Source: Comamonadaceae bacterium 2FH
GTDB lineage: Bacteria > Pseudomonadota > Gammaproteobacteria > Burkholderiales > Burkholderiaceae_C
Assembly (NCBI GenBank): GCA_005503335.1
Contig: SCMQ01000027.1
Location: forward strand, 1 to 64,000
Length of the DNA stretch: 64,000 bases
Direction: 5' to 3'
The translations under genes were made by a program, and so were the position numbers. Positions 63,104 to 64,000 of the stretch are shown here, in pieces (positions within the stretch are counted from its first letter, which is position 1; the number at the start of each line of letters is the position of its first letter). Under the pieces are notes generated by a model. That model saw only the letters and a program-made list of their open reading frames with translations, was not told where the DNA came from and made no database searches.

Positions 63104-63139
63104 TATTGCATTTTAGCAATGTATTGCATAAATGCAATA
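63104..63139. promoter_or_regulatory. Repeats in the toxin-antitoxin promoter
   Basis: TATTGCAT occurs at 63104-63111 and 63122-63129, and the second copy pairs with ATGCAATA (63132-63139) as an 8-2-8 palindrome. The AT-rich block lies just before the toxin start and is a candidate antitoxin operator. Confidence 0.55.
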
Positions 63140-63207
63140 ATACGGCGAGCAAGCAATCCATGGTTCGGCCCTATGCTCGGAGCTTTGACTTGAATGCCCG
63201 CACCCCG

Positions 63208-63462
63208 ATGGCCGAAAAGACGATCACCACCGACACCTACAAGCTTTTCCCCTCGCCGCGCAACCGGCACCGGGAGATCTTCGAGCACGAGGTCTTCGTG
63301 CCCCACCCCTACGCACTGATCGACCTGCCCAGCTTCCACCTGCAGGGCAAGTACAGCCTGTTCGCAGCTTGCCGTCTGGCCGACATGAAGATGGGGCAGC
63401 TCGTCACTTTCGAGCTGGCGGCGGACGAAGCGAAGTTCAAGGCGCGTTTCGTGCCCGACTGA
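63208..63462 (+). CDS. Small hypothetical protein
   Basis: The 84-residue protein begins MAEKTITTDTYKLF and contains HALREIFEH-like charged segments (read as NRHREIFEHEVF) and a C-terminal VTFELAADEAKF. I do not recognise it. It is divergent from the second toxin-antitoxin pair. The ATG at 63208 is chosen because the upstream part of the open frame overlaps the toxin and its promoter. Confidence 0.5.
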   Translation: MAEKTITTDTYKLFPSPRNRHREIFEHEVFVPHPYALIDLPSFHLQGKYSLFAACRLADMKMGQLVTFELAADEAKFKARFVPD

Positions 63463-63482
63463 CGGCGCGGCCCGCCGCCACC

Positions 63483-63710
63483 TCAGGGCGAGCGGTGCAG
63501 GCGCGGCGCCGACAGCAGGGCGAGGTTGTCCGCTATGGACGCGTCGAGCTCGCGCCAGCGCCCGGCCAGCTGGGCGGCGGCCAGCGCGGTCTGCAAGGCC
63601 TTGAGGTCCTTCACGCTGGGCGCCACCTTGATCTGCGCGATGGCCGCCGCCTGGTTGCCGCCCTTGACCAGTGCCAGCACCTTGCCCGCCCATTCATTGC
63701 TTTTTGCCAT
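63483..63710 (-). CDS. Small hypothetical helical protein
   Basis: The 75-residue Ala/Leu-rich protein begins MAKSNEWAGKVLALVKGGN and appears entirely helical. No domain is recognised. A GTG at 63719 is an alternative start. Confidence 0.55.
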   Translation of the reverse strand: MAKSNEWAGKVLALVKGGNQAAAIAQIKVAPSVKDLKALQTALAAAQLAGRWRELDASIADNLALLSAPRLHRSP

Positions 63711-63837
63711 GGCTTTCACCCGCTGCGAATCGAAGGCCTGAATGTACACAACAGGCTGTGCTCGGTGCGCGAGCGATACGGACGTGCGGGCACACCGCTG
63801 ACGCACGGTACGATCGCGGCATTGCCCGGGAGGCCCT

Positions 63838-64000
63838 ATGCTCAAGCGCGACAGCGAAGAAGAACAGTCCGTTGCTCTCTATTGGGACTTCGAGAACTTG
63901 CACGCAAGCCTTTGCGAGTCCAGGCAGGAGGGCTCCTATAGCAAGCAAGACAATCGATTCAAGGTTCAGGAGCCGCTGGTCGACGTTCAGGCCGTCGTTG
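63838..64000 (+). CDS. NYN-domain protein, N-terminal part
   Basis: The gene runs off the window; 54 residues are seen. VALYWDFENLHASL (about 12-25) is the first acidic motif of NYN/PIN-like RNase domains (LabA/DUF88 group). GGGAGG lies four bases before the ATG. It would be a metal-dependent RNase; the rest of the domain cannot be checked here. Confidence 0.75.
   Translation, partial: MLKRDSEEEQSVALYWDFENLHASLCESRQEGSYSKQDNRFKVQEPLVDVQAVV

Noticed and set aside
1-64000. tRNA genes, rRNA genes and CRISPR arrays
   Set aside because: I looked for tRNA T-loop signatures, rRNA blocks and regularly spaced repeats and saw none that I could support by eye.

Overview
The window is GC-rich chromosomal DNA that looks like a betaproteobacterium of the order Burkholderiales, most likely Comamonadaceae. 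The basis is gene content: an AcnD/PrpF-type methylcitrate operon, a large NAD-glutamate dehydrogenase, ssrS (6S RNA) directly after zapA, a compact bluB-containing cobalamin cluster, and a copy of a GC-rich hairpin repeat familiar from Comamonadaceae genomes. The genus cannot be fixed from sequence alone.

Layout. 0-2.1 kb: a GntR/FCD regulator divergent from a serine/alanine-glyoxylate-type aminotransferase, with two matching palindromes between them. 2.1-9.9 kb: a leftward 2-methylcitrate operon (thioesterase-prpC-acnD-prpF-prpB) divergent from a PrpR/RamB/ScfR-type regulator. 10.0-11.25 kb: a decayed IS1634-family transposase. 11.25-23.0 kb: a leftward catabolic cluster (SDR, TRAP transporter, thiolase, acyl-CoA ligase, tandem DUF296 protein, gamma-carbonic anhydrase, tannase/MHETase-family lipoprotein, second SDR) with a divergent IclR regulator and two operator-like repeats. 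23.0-23.75 kb: fragments of two unrelated lost genes and an orphan terminator. 23.77-30.9 kb: a second PrpR/ScfR paralogue divergent from a complete valine/isobutyrate operon (mmsA, acyl-CoA dehydrogenase, enoyl-CoA hydratase, 3-hydroxyisobutyryl-CoA hydrolase, mmsB). 31.1-36.0 kb: NAD-GDH. 36.0-39.4 kb: metR/metE. 39.4-41.0 kb: a TauE/SafE permease, 6S RNA, zapA and a zapB-like gene. 41.0-54.5 kb: a cobalamin riboswitch followed by btuB and eleven tightly overlapped B12 uptake and assembly genes; cobO carries an in-frame insertion of the hairpin repeat. 54.5-57.7 kb: a diguanylate cyclase, nth and an aminotransferase. 57.7-64 kb: an accessory zone with two TumE/TumA-type toxin-antitoxin pairs (one toxin frameshifted), BrnT/BrnA, an IS110-family element with long structured flanks, a DUF2889 protein, small unknown genes and the start of a NYN-domain gene.

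How it fits together. Valine degradation yields propionyl-CoA, which the methylcitrate operon consumes. The two pathways sit about 17 kb apart, each next to its own copy of the same regulator family, and both divergent promoters carry TTGCGAA/TTTGCAAA boxes. This suggests a linked short-chain acyl-CoA regulatory circuit. MetE (B12-independent) next to a riboswitch-headed B12 locus suggests the organism can make methionine whether or not corrinoid is available. The right end is a small toxin-antitoxin and insertion-sequence hot spot.
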